DNA from: Gammaproteobacteria bacterium
GTDB lineage: Bacteria > Pseudomonadota > Gammaproteobacteria > Pseudomonadales > UBA5518
Direction: 5' to 3'
DNA length: 64,000 bases
Assembly (NCBI GenBank): GCA_016705365.1
Contig: JADIYI010000005.1
Coordinates: forward strand, 186,001 to 250,000
The notes under the pieces are model-generated. The model did not search any database. It was given only the letters and a program-made list of their open reading frames with translations, and had not been told where the DNA came from. Position numbers and translations under genes: made by a program. Shown here piece by piece: positions 15,506 to 24,862 of the stretch; positions within the stretch are counted from its first letter, which is position 1; the number at the start of each line of letters is the position of its first letter.

Positions 15506-17152
15506 ATGGAAAAGAGCGCGCAAGCACGCCAGCTCGGCTGGCAGGCTGTGGAGACGCAGCGACGACGGCTGGAGAATTTCAGTCTGCGCGAGGCCTTTGG
15601 CAGCGATCGCGGACGGGCGGCCCGTTATCGTTTGGATGCGGCCGGCCTGACGCTCGACTATTCGAAAAACCTGTTCGACGAGCAGGCGCTCGCCTGTCTG
15701 CTCGGGCTTGCAGCGGCCTGCGAGGTCGAGCAGCAGGTGCGCGCGCAGCTCGGCGGTGCCACGGTCAATGGCACCGAACAGCGGGCGGTGCTGCATACCC
15801 TGTTGCGCGGCAGCGATGCGGGGGTGCCGCTGGCGCAATTCGAAGCGGTGCGGGCCACCCGCAGCCGCATGGCGGAACTGGTCACGCGGGTGCGCGAAGG
15901 GCAGTGGCGGGGCTGGAACGGCGCCGTGATCCGCAACGTGGTGAATATCGGTATCGGTGGTTCGCATCTCGGCCCGCAATTTGCCACCGAGGCACTCGCC
16001 TGGCTGGGCACGGCGGAACTGCGCTGTCATTTCGTGGCCAACGTGGACCCGCGTGACCTGGACGTCGCGCTGGCCGGACTCGACCCCGCGACCACGCTGT
16101 TCGTGGTTGCATCGAAAACCTTCGGCACCCTGGAAACCCTGGCCAATGCGCGTGCGGCGCGGGCCTGGCTGCTGCAATGCGGATGTCCGGAGCAACAGCT
16201 CGAGCGCCATTTCGTGGCGGTCTCGGCGAATCTCAAGGGTGCCGTGGATTTCGGTATCGCGCCCGCGCATGTGTTGCCGATGTGGGATTGGGTAGGGGGA
16301 CGTTATTCGCTGTGGTCCGCGATCGGGCTGCCGATAGCGTTATCCATCGGCAACGAGCAGTTCGAGGCACTGTTGCTCGGCGCCCATCGCATGGATATGC
16401 ATTTTCGCGATGCACCCCTGGCCGCGAACATGCCGGTGCTGATGGCGCTGCTCTCGGTCTGGTACCGCAATGCCTGGGGCTGCGCGTCGCAGGCGGTGAT
16501 CCCCTACGACCAGGGCCTGGCACGCTTGCCGGAATTCCTGCAGCAGCTGGTGATGGAAAGTAACGGCAAATCGGTCGATCGCGACGGGCATGCGCTGGCG
16601 CGCGCGAGCTCGGGCGTGATCTGGGGCGCGCCCGGCACCAACGGGCAGCATTCATTCCACCAGATGCTGCACCAGGGCACGGACCGGGTGCCGGTGGATT
16701 TCGTGCTGCCGCTCGTGACCCACAGTCCCAATCATGAGCAGCACGCGCACCTGGTCGCCAATTGCATCGCGCAGAGCCAGGCGCTGATGATCGGGCGCAC
16801 GCTCGGGGAGTCGCGCGCGGAGTTGCTCGAGCGCGGTGTCGAGCCGGCATCTGCTGAATCGCTCGCGCCGCACCTGGTGATGCCGGGTAACCGGCCGAGC
16901 AATATCCTGTTGCTGCGCGCCGTCACCCCGGAGACGCTCGGCGCCCTGCTTGCGCTGTACGAGCATCGCACCGCGGTCGAGGGCATGCTGTGGAACCTGG
17001 ATTCCTTTGATCAGTTCGGAGTGGAACTCGGCAAGCGGCTCGGTACCGAGGTGCATCGCGCGATGTGCTCCGAGGCAAGCGCCGAAGTGGCCACCGACAG
17101 CTCGACTGCCTGGTTGATCGATGCCTATCGCCGGGCGCGGCAGCCGCAGTGA
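15506..17152 (+). CDS. pgi: glucose-6-phosphate isomerase
   Basis: This 548-aa protein is the same size as E. coli Pgi. It interconverts glucose 6-phosphate and fructose 6-phosphate. It contains IGIGGSHLGPQFATEAL, the signature VGGRYSLWSAIGLPIALSIG, NGKSVDRDG and GAPGTNGQHSFHQMLHQGT with the catalytic His. The ATG at 15506 follows an AGAGG box; an in-frame ATG-like start 33 bases upstream is less well placed. It converges with glgP, 60 bases apart, and links the glycogen block to central metabolism. Confidence 0.96.
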   Translation: MEKSAQARQLGWQAVETQRRRLENFSLREAFGSDRGRAARYRLDAAGLTLDYSKNLFDEQALACLLGLAAACEVEQQVRAQLGGATVNGTEQRAVLHTLLRGSDAGVPLAQFEAVRATRSRMAELVTRVREGQWRGWNGAVIRNVVNIGIGGSHLGPQFATEALAWLGTAELRCHFVANVDPRDLDVALAGLDPATTLFVVASKTFGTLETLANARAARAWLLQCGCPEQQLERHFVAVSANLKGAVDFGIAPAHVLPMWDWVGGRYSLWSAIGLPIALSIGNEQFEALLLGAHRMDMHFRDAPLAANMPVLMALLSVWYRNAWGCASQAVIPYDQGLARLPEFLQQLVMESNGKSVDRDGHALARASSGVIWGAPGTNGQHSFHQMLHQGTDRVPVDFVLPLVTHSPNHEQHAHLVANCIAQSQALMIGRTLGESRAELLERGVEPASAESLAPHLVMPGNRPSNILLLRAVTPETLGALLALYEHRTAVEGMLWNLDSFDQFGVELGKRLGTEVHRAMCSEASAEVATDSSTAWLIDAYRRARQPQ

Positions 17153-17212
17153 ATACCACGATGGGACCCTTGCAGGGCAAGACCGCTCAACGAGCCGGCG
17201 CGGCCGCAGCCG

Positions 17213-19759
17213 CTACAGCCAGATCATCAGGCCCAGTTCGAAGCGATGGCTGAGTAGTTCGTTGAACGGGTACAGCCGGATGCGCATTTCCTGCAGACCG
17301 GAATTGACCGGTTGCAGATCGGTGGCATAAATGTGCGCGCCATCGGCGGCTTCACGCGCCTCCAGCACCACGCGCTGCGCCTTGCCTTCGGCATTTTCGG
17401 GTGCGGGATCGATCAGGCATTCCACCACCACTTCGCTCGCCTGCAACCCGTTCAGACCGACACTCACGCGCAACGGCACCCGCTCGTCATGGCGTACGGC
17501 GCTCGGTGGCTCGCTGGCGAGCCGCACGCTCACTCCCGGCCACTGGGCGCGCACCCGCTGTTTCCAGCCGGCGAGTTCGCGTGCCGCGCGGCAGTTGTCG
17601 GCGAGCAGGCGTTTGTGTTGCTCGCGCGCCGGGCAATAGAGCCGCGTTACGTAGTCCATCACCATGCGCAGCGAATTGAAGCGCGGGATGATCGACTTCA
17701 TCGAAGCCTTTGCCTTCGCGACCCAGCCGGCCGAGAAGCCGCGCCCGTCGCGAGCGAAGTACAACGGCAACACCTCGTGTTCCAGCAGGTCGAGCAGATC
17801 CTTGGCCTCGTCGCGGTTGCGCTGCTCGAGGTCGAGACGCGGGTCGCGCGGCACGATGCCCCAACCGTTCTCGCCGTTGAATCCCTCGCCCCACCAGCCA
17901 TCGAGCACGCTGAGATTGAGGACGCCATTGATGGCCGCTTTCTGCCCCGAGGTGCCGCTTGCCTCGAGCGGGTACTCGGGCGTGTTCAGCCACAGATCGA
18001 CGCCTGATACCAGGTGCCGCGCGAGACGGAAGTCATAGCCTTCGAGCAGGATGATGTGGCCCTGGAATTCGGGCTGCTGCGAGAACTCGTGGATCACCTT
18101 GATCAGGTGCTGACCGGGGGCGTCGCTCGGGTGCGCCTTGCCACCGAAAACGATCACCGTGGGCCGCGCGGGATCATTCAGTATGCGTGCCAGGCGTGCC
18201 GGATCGGAGAACAGCAGGGTCGCGCGCTTGTAGGTCGCGAAGCGGCGCGCGAAACCCATCACCAGGGTATCGCTGTCGGGGTTGCTGATGAAGCGCGTGA
18301 TGCGCGCGATGGTCGATTCGCTCTCCCCGTTTCTGCGGCATTGCACCACTACGCGGCGATGCAGTTCCTCCAGCATCCATTCCTTGAGCTGCTTGCGTAC
18401 GCTCCAGAACTGGTAGTCGGAAATTTCCTCGATGCGTTCCCAGTAATCGGGATTCAGCAGCTCGCCGTGCCACTCGTCGAAGCGCAGGTCGAACAGGTTG
18501 AACCATTCCCCGGACAGGAAGGTCGGGACGTGCACGCCGTTGGTGACGTAGGTGATCGGGTTTTCCTCGGGTGGAATCTGCGGCCAGATCGCGTGCTCCA
18601 TCTCGGAGGCGATGCCGCCGTGGATGCGGCTCACGCCGTTGTGGAAGCGCGAGCCATGCAGCGCCAGCGTGGTCATGTTGAAGCTGCCGTTCGGTTCGGG
18701 CACGCTGCCGAGAGCCAGCAGATCGCGGATGCCGACGCCGAGACCGCTCGCGTAGTCGCGGAAATAGGTCTCGAACAGGCTGCTGTCGAAAATATCATGG
18801 CCGGCTGCCACCGGGGTGTGGGTCGTGAACACCGTGCCCGCGGCCACGATTTCCAGTGCCGTGGCCAGTTCGTGCCCCTGTTCGACATGCTCGCGGCAAC
18901 GCTCGAGTACCATGAAGGCCGCGTGCCCCTCGTTGATATGCCATGCGGTCGGCTTGAGCCCCATGCGCCGCAGCGCGCGTACGCCGCCGATGCCGAGCAC
19001 GATTTCCTGTTCGATGCGCGTTTCGCGTCCGCCGCCGTAGAGTTGCCGGGTGATGCTGCGGTCGGCGTCGCGGTTCTCGGGCAGATCGGTATCGAGCAGG
19101 TAGAGGCGGATATGGCCGATCTTGGCTTCCCAGACGTGCGCCGCGACCACCCGCCCCGGAAAATCGAGATCGATGCGCAACCGCTGCTCGCCTTCGAGCA
19201 CCGGGCGTATCGGCAAGTCGCGAAAATCTGAAGGCACGATCTGCGAGACCTGGTTGCCGTGGCCGTCGATGGTCTGGGTGAAGTAGCCGTTGTGATACAG
19301 CAGGCCCACGGCGATGAACGGAATACCGAGGTCGCTGGCTGCCTTGCAGTGATCGCCGGCAAGGATGCCGAGGCCGCCGGAGTAGATCGGAAAGCTCTCG
19401 TGCAGGCCGAACTCGGCGCAGAAATAGGCGACGAGGTCATCCTGCGGGTCGAGGTAGGCGCGACATTCCGGGCGGATGCTGCGCTCGATATACGCGTCAT
19501 AACTGCTGAGCACGCGCCGGTATTCCTCGACATAGGTACGGTCCTGTGCGGCGTCGTCGAGAATCGCCTGCGAGACGCGGCGCAGGAACACGTGCGGATT
19601 TGCCCCGCAGGCTGCCCACAGCGGACGATCGAGGCGCGCGAAGAGGGCGCGCACGCGCCGGTCCCAGCTGTATATCAGGTCATCGGCGAGTTCCTCCAGG
19701 CGCACCAGTGCGGCCGGTGTGCGCGGTTGTACCTCGAGACTGAAACGGCTGCCGGGCAT
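17213..19759 (-). CDS. glgP: alpha-glucan phosphorylase (short, DUF3417-containing type)
   Basis: This 848-aa protein releases glucose 1-phosphate from alpha-1,4-glucans. The N-terminal 100 residues (EELADDLIYSWDRRVRALFA ... PLWAACGANPHVFLRRV) are the DUF3417 module of the TIGR02094 phosphorylases, which differ from E. coli GlgP/MalP. The pyridoxal-phosphate lysine lies in EASGTSGQKAAINGVLNLSV. The sequence EFGLHESFPIYSGGLGILAGDH is the typical glucan-site block. The ATG at 19759 is chosen over a start 14 codons earlier because the shorter N terminus matches the family. It heads toward pgi and is 68 bases downstream of glgA on the same strand. Confidence 0.93.
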   Translation of the reverse strand: MPGSRFSLEVQPRTPAALVRLEELADDLIYSWDRRVRALFARLDRPLWAACGANPHVFLRRVSQAILDDAAQDRTYVEEYRRVLSSYDAYIERSIRPECRAYLDPQDDLVAYFCAEFGLHESFPIYSGGLGILAGDHCKAASDLGIPFIAVGLLYHNGYFTQTIDGHGNQVSQIVPSDFRDLPIRPVLEGEQRLRIDLDFPGRVVAAHVWEAKIGHIRLYLLDTDLPENRDADRSITRQLYGGGRETRIEQEIVLGIGGVRALRRMGLKPTAWHINEGHAAFMVLERCREHVEQGHELATALEIVAAGTVFTTHTPVAAGHDIFDSSLFETYFRDYASGLGVGIRDLLALGSVPEPNGSFNMTTLALHGSRFHNGVSRIHGGIASEMEHAIWPQIPPEENPITYVTNGVHVPTFLSGEWFNLFDLRFDEWHGELLNPDYWERIEEISDYQFWSVRKQLKEWMLEELHRRVVVQCRRNGESESTIARITRFISNPDSDTLVMGFARRFATYKRATLLFSDPARLARILNDPARPTVIVFGGKAHPSDAPGQHLIKVIHEFSQQPEFQGHIILLEGYDFRLARHLVSGVDLWLNTPEYPLEASGTSGQKAAINGVLNLSVLDGWWGEGFNGENGWGIVPRDPRLDLEQRNRDEAKDLLDLLEHEVLPLYFARDGRGFSAGWVAKAKASMKSIIPRFNSLRMVMDYVTRLYCPAREQHKRLLADNCRAARELAGWKQRVRAQWPGVSVRLASEPPSAVRHDERVPLRVSVGLNGLQASEVVVECLIDPAPENAEGKAQRVVLEAREAADGAHIYATDLQPVNSGLQEMRIRLYPFNELLSHRFELGLMIWL

Positions 19760-19827
19760 GATCACGTTACTCTTCTGGAATTGTGCACAGTATACCCGCA
19801 TGACGTGGCGGATCCGTCAGGGTCGGA

Positions 19828-21291
19828 TCAGGCATCGGCTGCCATTTCCGCAATGATTTCCTGGTAGAGACTCTCGTAGGCGCGGGCGCTGTGGCGCCAG
19901 GAGAAATCGCGGTTCATCCCGGCAATCTGCAGTTGCTGCCAGGCGCGGGGGTCGGCGCGCAGCGTCAGCGCGCGGCGCGTGGCCGCGGTCAATGCCGTCG
20001 CGTCCTCGCCGGCCATCACGAAGCCCGTGGCGCTGCCGTCGGCCAGTGTCGCGGCGTTGGCATCGGTCACGGTGTCGGCAAGCCCGCCCACGGCACTCAC
20101 CACCGGGATCGTGCCGTAGCGCATGCTGTACATCTGGTTCAGACCGCAGGGCTCGAATCGCGAGGGCATCAGGAAGATGTCCGCGGCCGCCTCGATACGG
20201 TGCGCCAGCGCCTCGTCATAGCCGATGCGCAACGCAACCTGGCCCGGATACCTGCCGGCCACCCGCTCCAGTGCGGCCTGATACCGCGGCTCCCCGCTGC
20301 CGAGCAGAACGGCCTGTACCTGGTTCGACAGCAACTCCGGCAGGGCCTCGAGCAGCAGGTCGATGCCTTTTTGTTCGGCCAGCCGGCCGATGAATGCGAG
20401 CAGGGTCTGTTCCGGATCCGCATCCAGCCCGGTTTCGGCTTGCAGGGCGATCTTGTTGGCGCGTTTGCGCCCCAGGCTGGTGGCGCCGTAGTGCACCGCC
20501 AGCGCCGGATCGCTCATCGGGTTCCAGGCGAGGGTGTCGATGCCATTGAGAATACCGCTCAGCACCGCGCTGCGATGGCGCAGCAAGCCCTCCAGGCCGT
20601 GACCGAACCGGGTAGTCTGGATCTCGCGGGCGTAGCTCGGGCTCACCGTGGTGATGCGATCGGCAAGGATCAGGCCGGCCTTGATGAAACTCCATTGCCC
20701 ATGAAATTCGAGGGCATCGGGGTGCCAGTACCTGCGCGGTATGCGCAGCGCATCGAACTTGTCCTCGCCGAACATCCCCTGGTAGGCCAGGTTGTGAATC
20801 GTGAACACCAGTGCCGGGCGCGGGCGGCGGCTCTGCAGCAGCAGCGGCACCAGCGCGCTCTGCCAGTCGTTGCAATGCACCACGTCGGGTTGCCAGTCGA
20901 TGCCGAAGTCGCCGCTGGCGAGCCCCGCCGCGGCGCGGCACAGCAGCATGAAACGCTCGGCATTGTCGGGATAGGGATGGCCGGCGCCGTCATGGTAGGG
21001 ATTGCCCGGACGGTCATACAGCGGCGGGCAGTCGAGCAGCCAGGCCTTGTTGCGGCTGTTCGGCAGATGGGTCTCGAGCAGGCGAACGGCGTGTCCGTCG
21101 ATCTCGCCGCCGGCGACCGGCTTCAGGCCCAGCGCCGCGGCGGCCGCAAGCGCATCGCGATAGCCGGGCAGCAATACGTGGGCCTGGTGGCCGAGTGACT
21201 GCAGCGCCCGCGGCAGGCTCGCCGAAACATCGGCGAGACCGCCGGTCTTGATCAGTGGATACACCTCGGAACTGACAAACAGTATGCGCAT
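19828..21291 (-). CDS. glgA: glycogen (starch) synthase, GT5
   Basis: This 487-aa protein elongates alpha-1,4-glucan from ADP-glucose. It shows the ADP-glucose site KTGGLADVSASLPRAL, FTIHNLAYQGMF, LAFIGRLAEQKGIDLLLEAL and the C-terminal donor motif PSRFEPCGLNQMYSMRYGT with the conserved Glu. The length is typical of bacterial GlgA (about 480). It starts 13 bases after the glgB stop, so glgB-glgA, and possibly glgP, form one minus-strand operon. Confidence 0.96.
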   Translation of the reverse strand: MRILFVSSEVYPLIKTGGLADVSASLPRALQSLGHQAHVLLPGYRDALAAAAALGLKPVAGGEIDGHAVRLLETHLPNSRNKAWLLDCPPLYDRPGNPYHDGAGHPYPDNAERFMLLCRAAAGLASGDFGIDWQPDVVHCNDWQSALVPLLLQSRRPRPALVFTIHNLAYQGMFGEDKFDALRIPRRYWHPDALEFHGQWSFIKAGLILADRITTVSPSYAREIQTTRFGHGLEGLLRHRSAVLSGILNGIDTLAWNPMSDPALAVHYGATSLGRKRANKIALQAETGLDADPEQTLLAFIGRLAEQKGIDLLLEALPELLSNQVQAVLLGSGEPRYQAALERVAGRYPGQVALRIGYDEALAHRIEAAADIFLMPSRFEPCGLNQMYSMRYGTIPVVSAVGGLADTVTDANAATLADGSATGFVMAGEDATALTAATRRALTLRADPRAWQQLQIAGMNRDFSWRHSARAYESLYQEIIAEMAADA

Positions 21292-21304
21292 GCGCGGATT
21301 GCCT

Positions 21305-23500
21305 TCAGGCCGGTTTCAGCACGATCGCGGCCAATGGCGGCAGCGTCAGGGTCAGCGAGAACGGGCGGCCCATATGAGAGCGCGGCTCGCTGTGCAGCTG
21401 CTCGGCGTTGCCGCTGTCGGAGCCGCCATAATAGCGCGAGTCGCTGTTCAGAAGCTCGCGCCAGGCACCACCCTGCGGCACGCCGATGCGATAGCCGTGG
21501 CGTGGTACCGGCGTGAAGTTGAGCAGCACCACGCAGACCTCGCCAGCCGCCCGGCGCAGGTAGGCGAGCACCGACTGCGTGGCATCGTGGCAGTCGATCC
21601 ATTCGAAACCGTCCTGCTCGAAGCAGCGTGCGTGCAACGCCGGCTGCTCGCGATAGAGGCGGTTGAGATCGCGCACCAGGGTGTGGACGCCGCGGCCGCG
21701 CGGATCGTCGAGTGCCTGCCAGTCGAGGGCGCGGGCATGGGACCACTCGCGTTGCTGGGCGAATTCGCAGCCCATGAACATCAGCTTGGCACCCGGGTAG
21801 GTGTACTGGTAGGCGTAGAGCAGGCGCAGGTTCGCGAAGCGCTGCCAGGTGTCGCCGGGCATCTTGCCGATCATCGAGCCCTTGCCGTGCACCACTTCGT
21901 CATGCGAGAACGGCAGCAGGAAATTTTCGCTGAAGGCGTACAACAGCCCGAAACTCAGCGCGGAGTGGTGATAGTGGCGGTGTACGGGGTCGTGCGCCAT
22001 GTATCCGAGGGTGTCGTGCATCCAGCCCATGTTCCATTTCATCGAGAAACCGAGTCCGCCGAGCCATACCGGCCGCGTTACCTGGGGCCAGGCGGTGCTT
22101 TCCTCGGCGATCGTGAGCGTACCCGGGTGCGTGCCGTGAGTCAGTTCGTTCAACTCGCGCAGAAACTGCATCGCTTCGAGGTTTTCACGCCCGCCGTGCA
22201 CGTTGGGGCTCCAGTCATCGGCCTCGCGCGAGTAATCGAGGTACAGCATCGAGGCGACCGCATCGACCCGCAGGCCGTCGATGTGGTATTCCTCGAGCCA
22301 GAAATTGGCGCTCGCGAGCAGGAAGTTGCGCACCTCGTTGCGGCCATAGTCGTAGATCAGCGTCCCCCAGTCGCGATGTTCGCCGCGCCGCGGATCGGCA
22401 TGTTCGTAGAGTGCCGTGCCGTCATAGCGCGCAATACCGTGGTCATCGCGCGGGAAATGCGCGGGTACCCAGTCGAGCAGCACGCCAAGGCCGCGCTGGT
22501 GACAATGGTCGACGAAGAAGCGGAAATCCTCGGGGCTGCCGAAGCGGCTGGTCGGGGCAAAATACCCGGTGGCCTGGTAACCCCAGGAATCGTCCAGCGG
22601 ATGCTCGGTCACCGGCATCAGCTCGATGTGGCTGAAGCCGAGGTCGAGCACGTAATCGGCAATCCGCGGCGCCAGTTCGCGATAATTGAGGAATCCGCCG
22701 TCCGCGGCACGGCGCCACGACCCGAGGTGCAGTTCGTAGATGCTGAGCGGGGCGTGCAGCCAGTTCCAGTTGCGCCGCGCGTCCATCCACTGTTGATCGC
22801 CCCACGCCGGCGTCCCGTTCGCGCGGATCACCGACGATGTCGCGGGACGGAACTCGCATTGCTGCGCGTAGGGATCGGCCTTGAGATGCACGCTGCCGTC
22901 GCGGCGCGCGCGGATTTCGAACTTGTAGAGCACGCCCGGCCCCAGCCCGGGGACGAACAACTCCCATACCCCGCTGGCGCCGCGTGCGCGCAACGGGTGG
23001 CAGCGGCCGTCCCAGCGGTTGAAATCGCCGACCACGCTGACCCGTTCGGCGTTGGGCGCCCAGGTGGCGAAGCGGGTGCCGCTGATGCCGTCGACCTCGC
23101 AGGGATGGGCTCCGAGCACGCGGTAGATATGCCAATGACGCCCCTCGCCGAACAGGTGCAGATCCAGATCGCCGATCTGGGGGGCAAACTCGTAGGGATC
23201 GATCTCGCGGTGTTCGCCGCCGGTTTCATCGCGCCAACTGACTTTGGGGTGCGCGGGGAGGGAGCGGGCGTCGGCCACGAAAAGAGCCGTGTCGCCGACA
23301 CGGCGCGCCTCGATGCGTAGCGCACCGAGCCAGACGCGATCCGCGTGCGGGCGCCAGATACGCAGGCTGTTCCCGTGCCTGCCGAGTACCGTGAACGGGT
23401 CATGCAGCCGCGCCCCGAGCAGGCGGCGCAGCTCCTCGCTGGCGAGCAATCTGGCGGCTGTACGCTTGTGATCCACGTCAAGGCTTGATTGTATCGGCAT
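21305..23500 (-). CDS. glgB: 1,4-alpha-glucan branching enzyme, GH13
   Basis: This protein of about 731 aa has the N-terminal N1/N2 carbohydrate modules (DPFTVLGRHGN; VDGISGTRFATWAPNAERVS), the GH13 barrel with SHIELMPVTEHPLDDSWGYQ, the nucleophile Asp in GLRVDAVASMLYLDYSR, the acid Glu in IAEESTAWP and the third Asp in LPFSHDEVVHGKGSM. The barrel ends with a beta-sandwich domain. Two starts are possible: ATG 23500 (used here) or ATG 23536, which adds 12 residues. Neither has a clear ribosome binding site. It is divergent from glgC, which suggests shared control of the two glycogen arms. Confidence 0.94.
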   Translation of the reverse strand: MPIQSSLDVDHKRTAARLLASEELRRLLGARLHDPFTVLGRHGNSLRIWRPHADRVWLGALRIEARRVGDTALFVADARSLPAHPKVSWRDETGGEHREIDPYEFAPQIGDLDLHLFGEGRHWHIYRVLGAHPCEVDGISGTRFATWAPNAERVSVVGDFNRWDGRCHPLRARGASGVWELFVPGLGPGVLYKFEIRARRDGSVHLKADPYAQQCEFRPATSSVIRANGTPAWGDQQWMDARRNWNWLHAPLSIYELHLGSWRRAADGGFLNYRELAPRIADYVLDLGFSHIELMPVTEHPLDDSWGYQATGYFAPTSRFGSPEDFRFFVDHCHQRGLGVLLDWVPAHFPRDDHGIARYDGTALYEHADPRRGEHRDWGTLIYDYGRNEVRNFLLASANFWLEEYHIDGLRVDAVASMLYLDYSREADDWSPNVHGGRENLEAMQFLRELNELTHGTHPGTLTIAEESTAWPQVTRPVWLGGLGFSMKWNMGWMHDTLGYMAHDPVHRHYHHSALSFGLLYAFSENFLLPFSHDEVVHGKGSMIGKMPGDTWQRFANLRLLYAYQYTYPGAKLMFMGCEFAQQREWSHARALDWQALDDPRGRGVHTLVRDLNRLYREQPALHARCFEQDGFEWIDCHDATQSVLAYLRRAAGEVCVVLLNFTPVPRHGYRIGVPQGGAWRELLNSDSRYYGGSDSGNAEQLHSEPRSHMGRPFSLTLTLPPLAAIVLKPA

Positions 23501-23593
23501 AATGCAGGTGTATTGCCTGGCGCTGAGAGATGTCATGATTAAAAAGGATTATCGGCGGGCTTACAAATACCGCGTCAGCGTACGGAGTCTTTT

Positions 23594-24862
23594 ATGATCA
23601 ATGCGAAGGGCAGTGGGCGCTTCGTCAGCCGCCTGACCCGCGACACGCTGGCGCTGATACTGGCCGGTGGGCGCGGGTCGCGACTGAAGCAGCTGACGGA
23701 CTGGCGCGCCAAGCCCGCCGTTCCCTTCGGCGGCAAGTTCCGCATCATCGATTTTCCGTTGTCGAACTGCATCAACTCGGGAATCCGCCGCGTGGCGGTG
23801 CTCACGCAGTACAAATCGCATTCACTGCTGCGCCACATCCAGCACGGCTGGGGGTTCCTGCGCGCCGAGCTGGGTGAATTCGTGGAATTGCTGCCGGCCC
23901 AGCAGCGCATCGAGACCTCGTGGTACGAGGGCACCGCCAACGCGGTGCTGCAGAATCTCGACACCATCCGTCAGCACGATCCCGCGTTCGTGCTGATCCT
24001 CGCCGGCGATCATGTCTACAAGATGGATTACGGCAGCATGCTGGCCGCGCACGCCGAGAGCGAGGCGGATGTCACGGTGGGTTGCATCGAGGTGCCGCTC
24101 GAGCAGGCCGGTGCCTTTGGGGTGATGGCGGTCGACGAGCAGTACCGCATCACCGAGTTCGTCGAAAAGCCCGATCATCCCCAATCGCTGCCGGGGAACC
24201 CCGGACGCGCGCTGGCATCGATGGGTATCTACGTGTTCAGCACCGGCTTTCTCTACGAGGAACTTCTGCGCGATTGTGTCGCAGCCGATTCCTCGCACGA
24301 TTTCGGACGCGATATCATTCCGTCCATCATTCACCGCAGCAGGGTGATGGCCTACCCGTTTCGCGACCCGCTCACCGGCATGCAGGCCTATTGGCGCGAT
24401 GTGGGCACCATCGATTCATTCTGGGAGGCGAACATGGAACTGATCGGCGTTACGCCGGAACTCAATCTCTACGACGCCAAGTGGCCGATCTGGACGTACC
24501 AGGAACAGACACCACCCGCGAAATTCGTGTTCGACGACGAAGGCCGGCGCGGCATGGCTGTGGATTCGATGGTGGCCGGTGGTTGTATCGTGTCGGGCTC
24601 GCGGGTGCGCCGCTCGCTGCTGTTTACCGACGTGCACGTGCACTCATACTGCAGGATCGACGACTCGGTGGTGTTTCCGCAGGTCGATATCGGGCGCCAT
24701 TGCCGGATCCGCCGCGCGGTGATCGACCGGCGCTGCATGGTTCCGCCTGGCACCGTAATAGGCTACGACCATGCCGAGGATGTGCGTCGTTTCAACGTCT
24801 CCTCCAAGGGGGTGGTGCTGGTGACCCCGGAAATGCTGGGCCAGAAGGTGCACCATGCCTGA
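23594..24862 (+). CDS. glgC: glucose-1-phosphate adenylyltransferase
   Basis: This 422-aa protein makes ADP-glucose, the committed step of glycogen synthesis. It shows LALILAGGRGSRLKQLT (nucleotide loop), AKPAVPFGGKFRIIDFPLSN, EGTANAVLQNLDTI, GDHVYKMDYGSML and FVEKP, and the left-handed beta-helix end (GCIVSGSRVRRSLLFTDVHV). Arginines near the N terminus suit allosteric control. A GGAG box lies just before the ATG. It overlaps the GH57 gene by eight bases, so glgC, GH57 and malQ are one operon. Confidence 0.96.
   Translation: MINAKGSGRFVSRLTRDTLALILAGGRGSRLKQLTDWRAKPAVPFGGKFRIIDFPLSNCINSGIRRVAVLTQYKSHSLLRHIQHGWGFLRAELGEFVELLPAQQRIETSWYEGTANAVLQNLDTIRQHDPAFVLILAGDHVYKMDYGSMLAAHAESEADVTVGCIEVPLEQAGAFGVMAVDEQYRITEFVEKPDHPQSLPGNPGRALASMGIYVFSTGFLYEELLRDCVAADSSHDFGRDIIPSIIHRSRVMAYPFRDPLTGMQAYWRDVGTIDSFWEANMELIGVTPELNLYDAKWPIWTYQEQTPPAKFVFDDEGRRGMAVDSMVAGGCIVSGSRVRRSLLFTDVHVHSYCRIDDSVVFPQVDIGRHCRIRRAVIDRRCMVPPGTVIGYDHAEDVRRFNVSSKGVVLVTPEMLGQKVHHA

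Noticed and set aside
18014..21198. Long plus frames over glgP and glgA
   Set aside because: They are shadows; the minus-strand enzymes have complete catalytic motifs.
21248..23320. 690-codon open frame on plus, antisense to glgB
   Set aside because: Its codons mirror the GH13 gene; no domain is seen in the translation.
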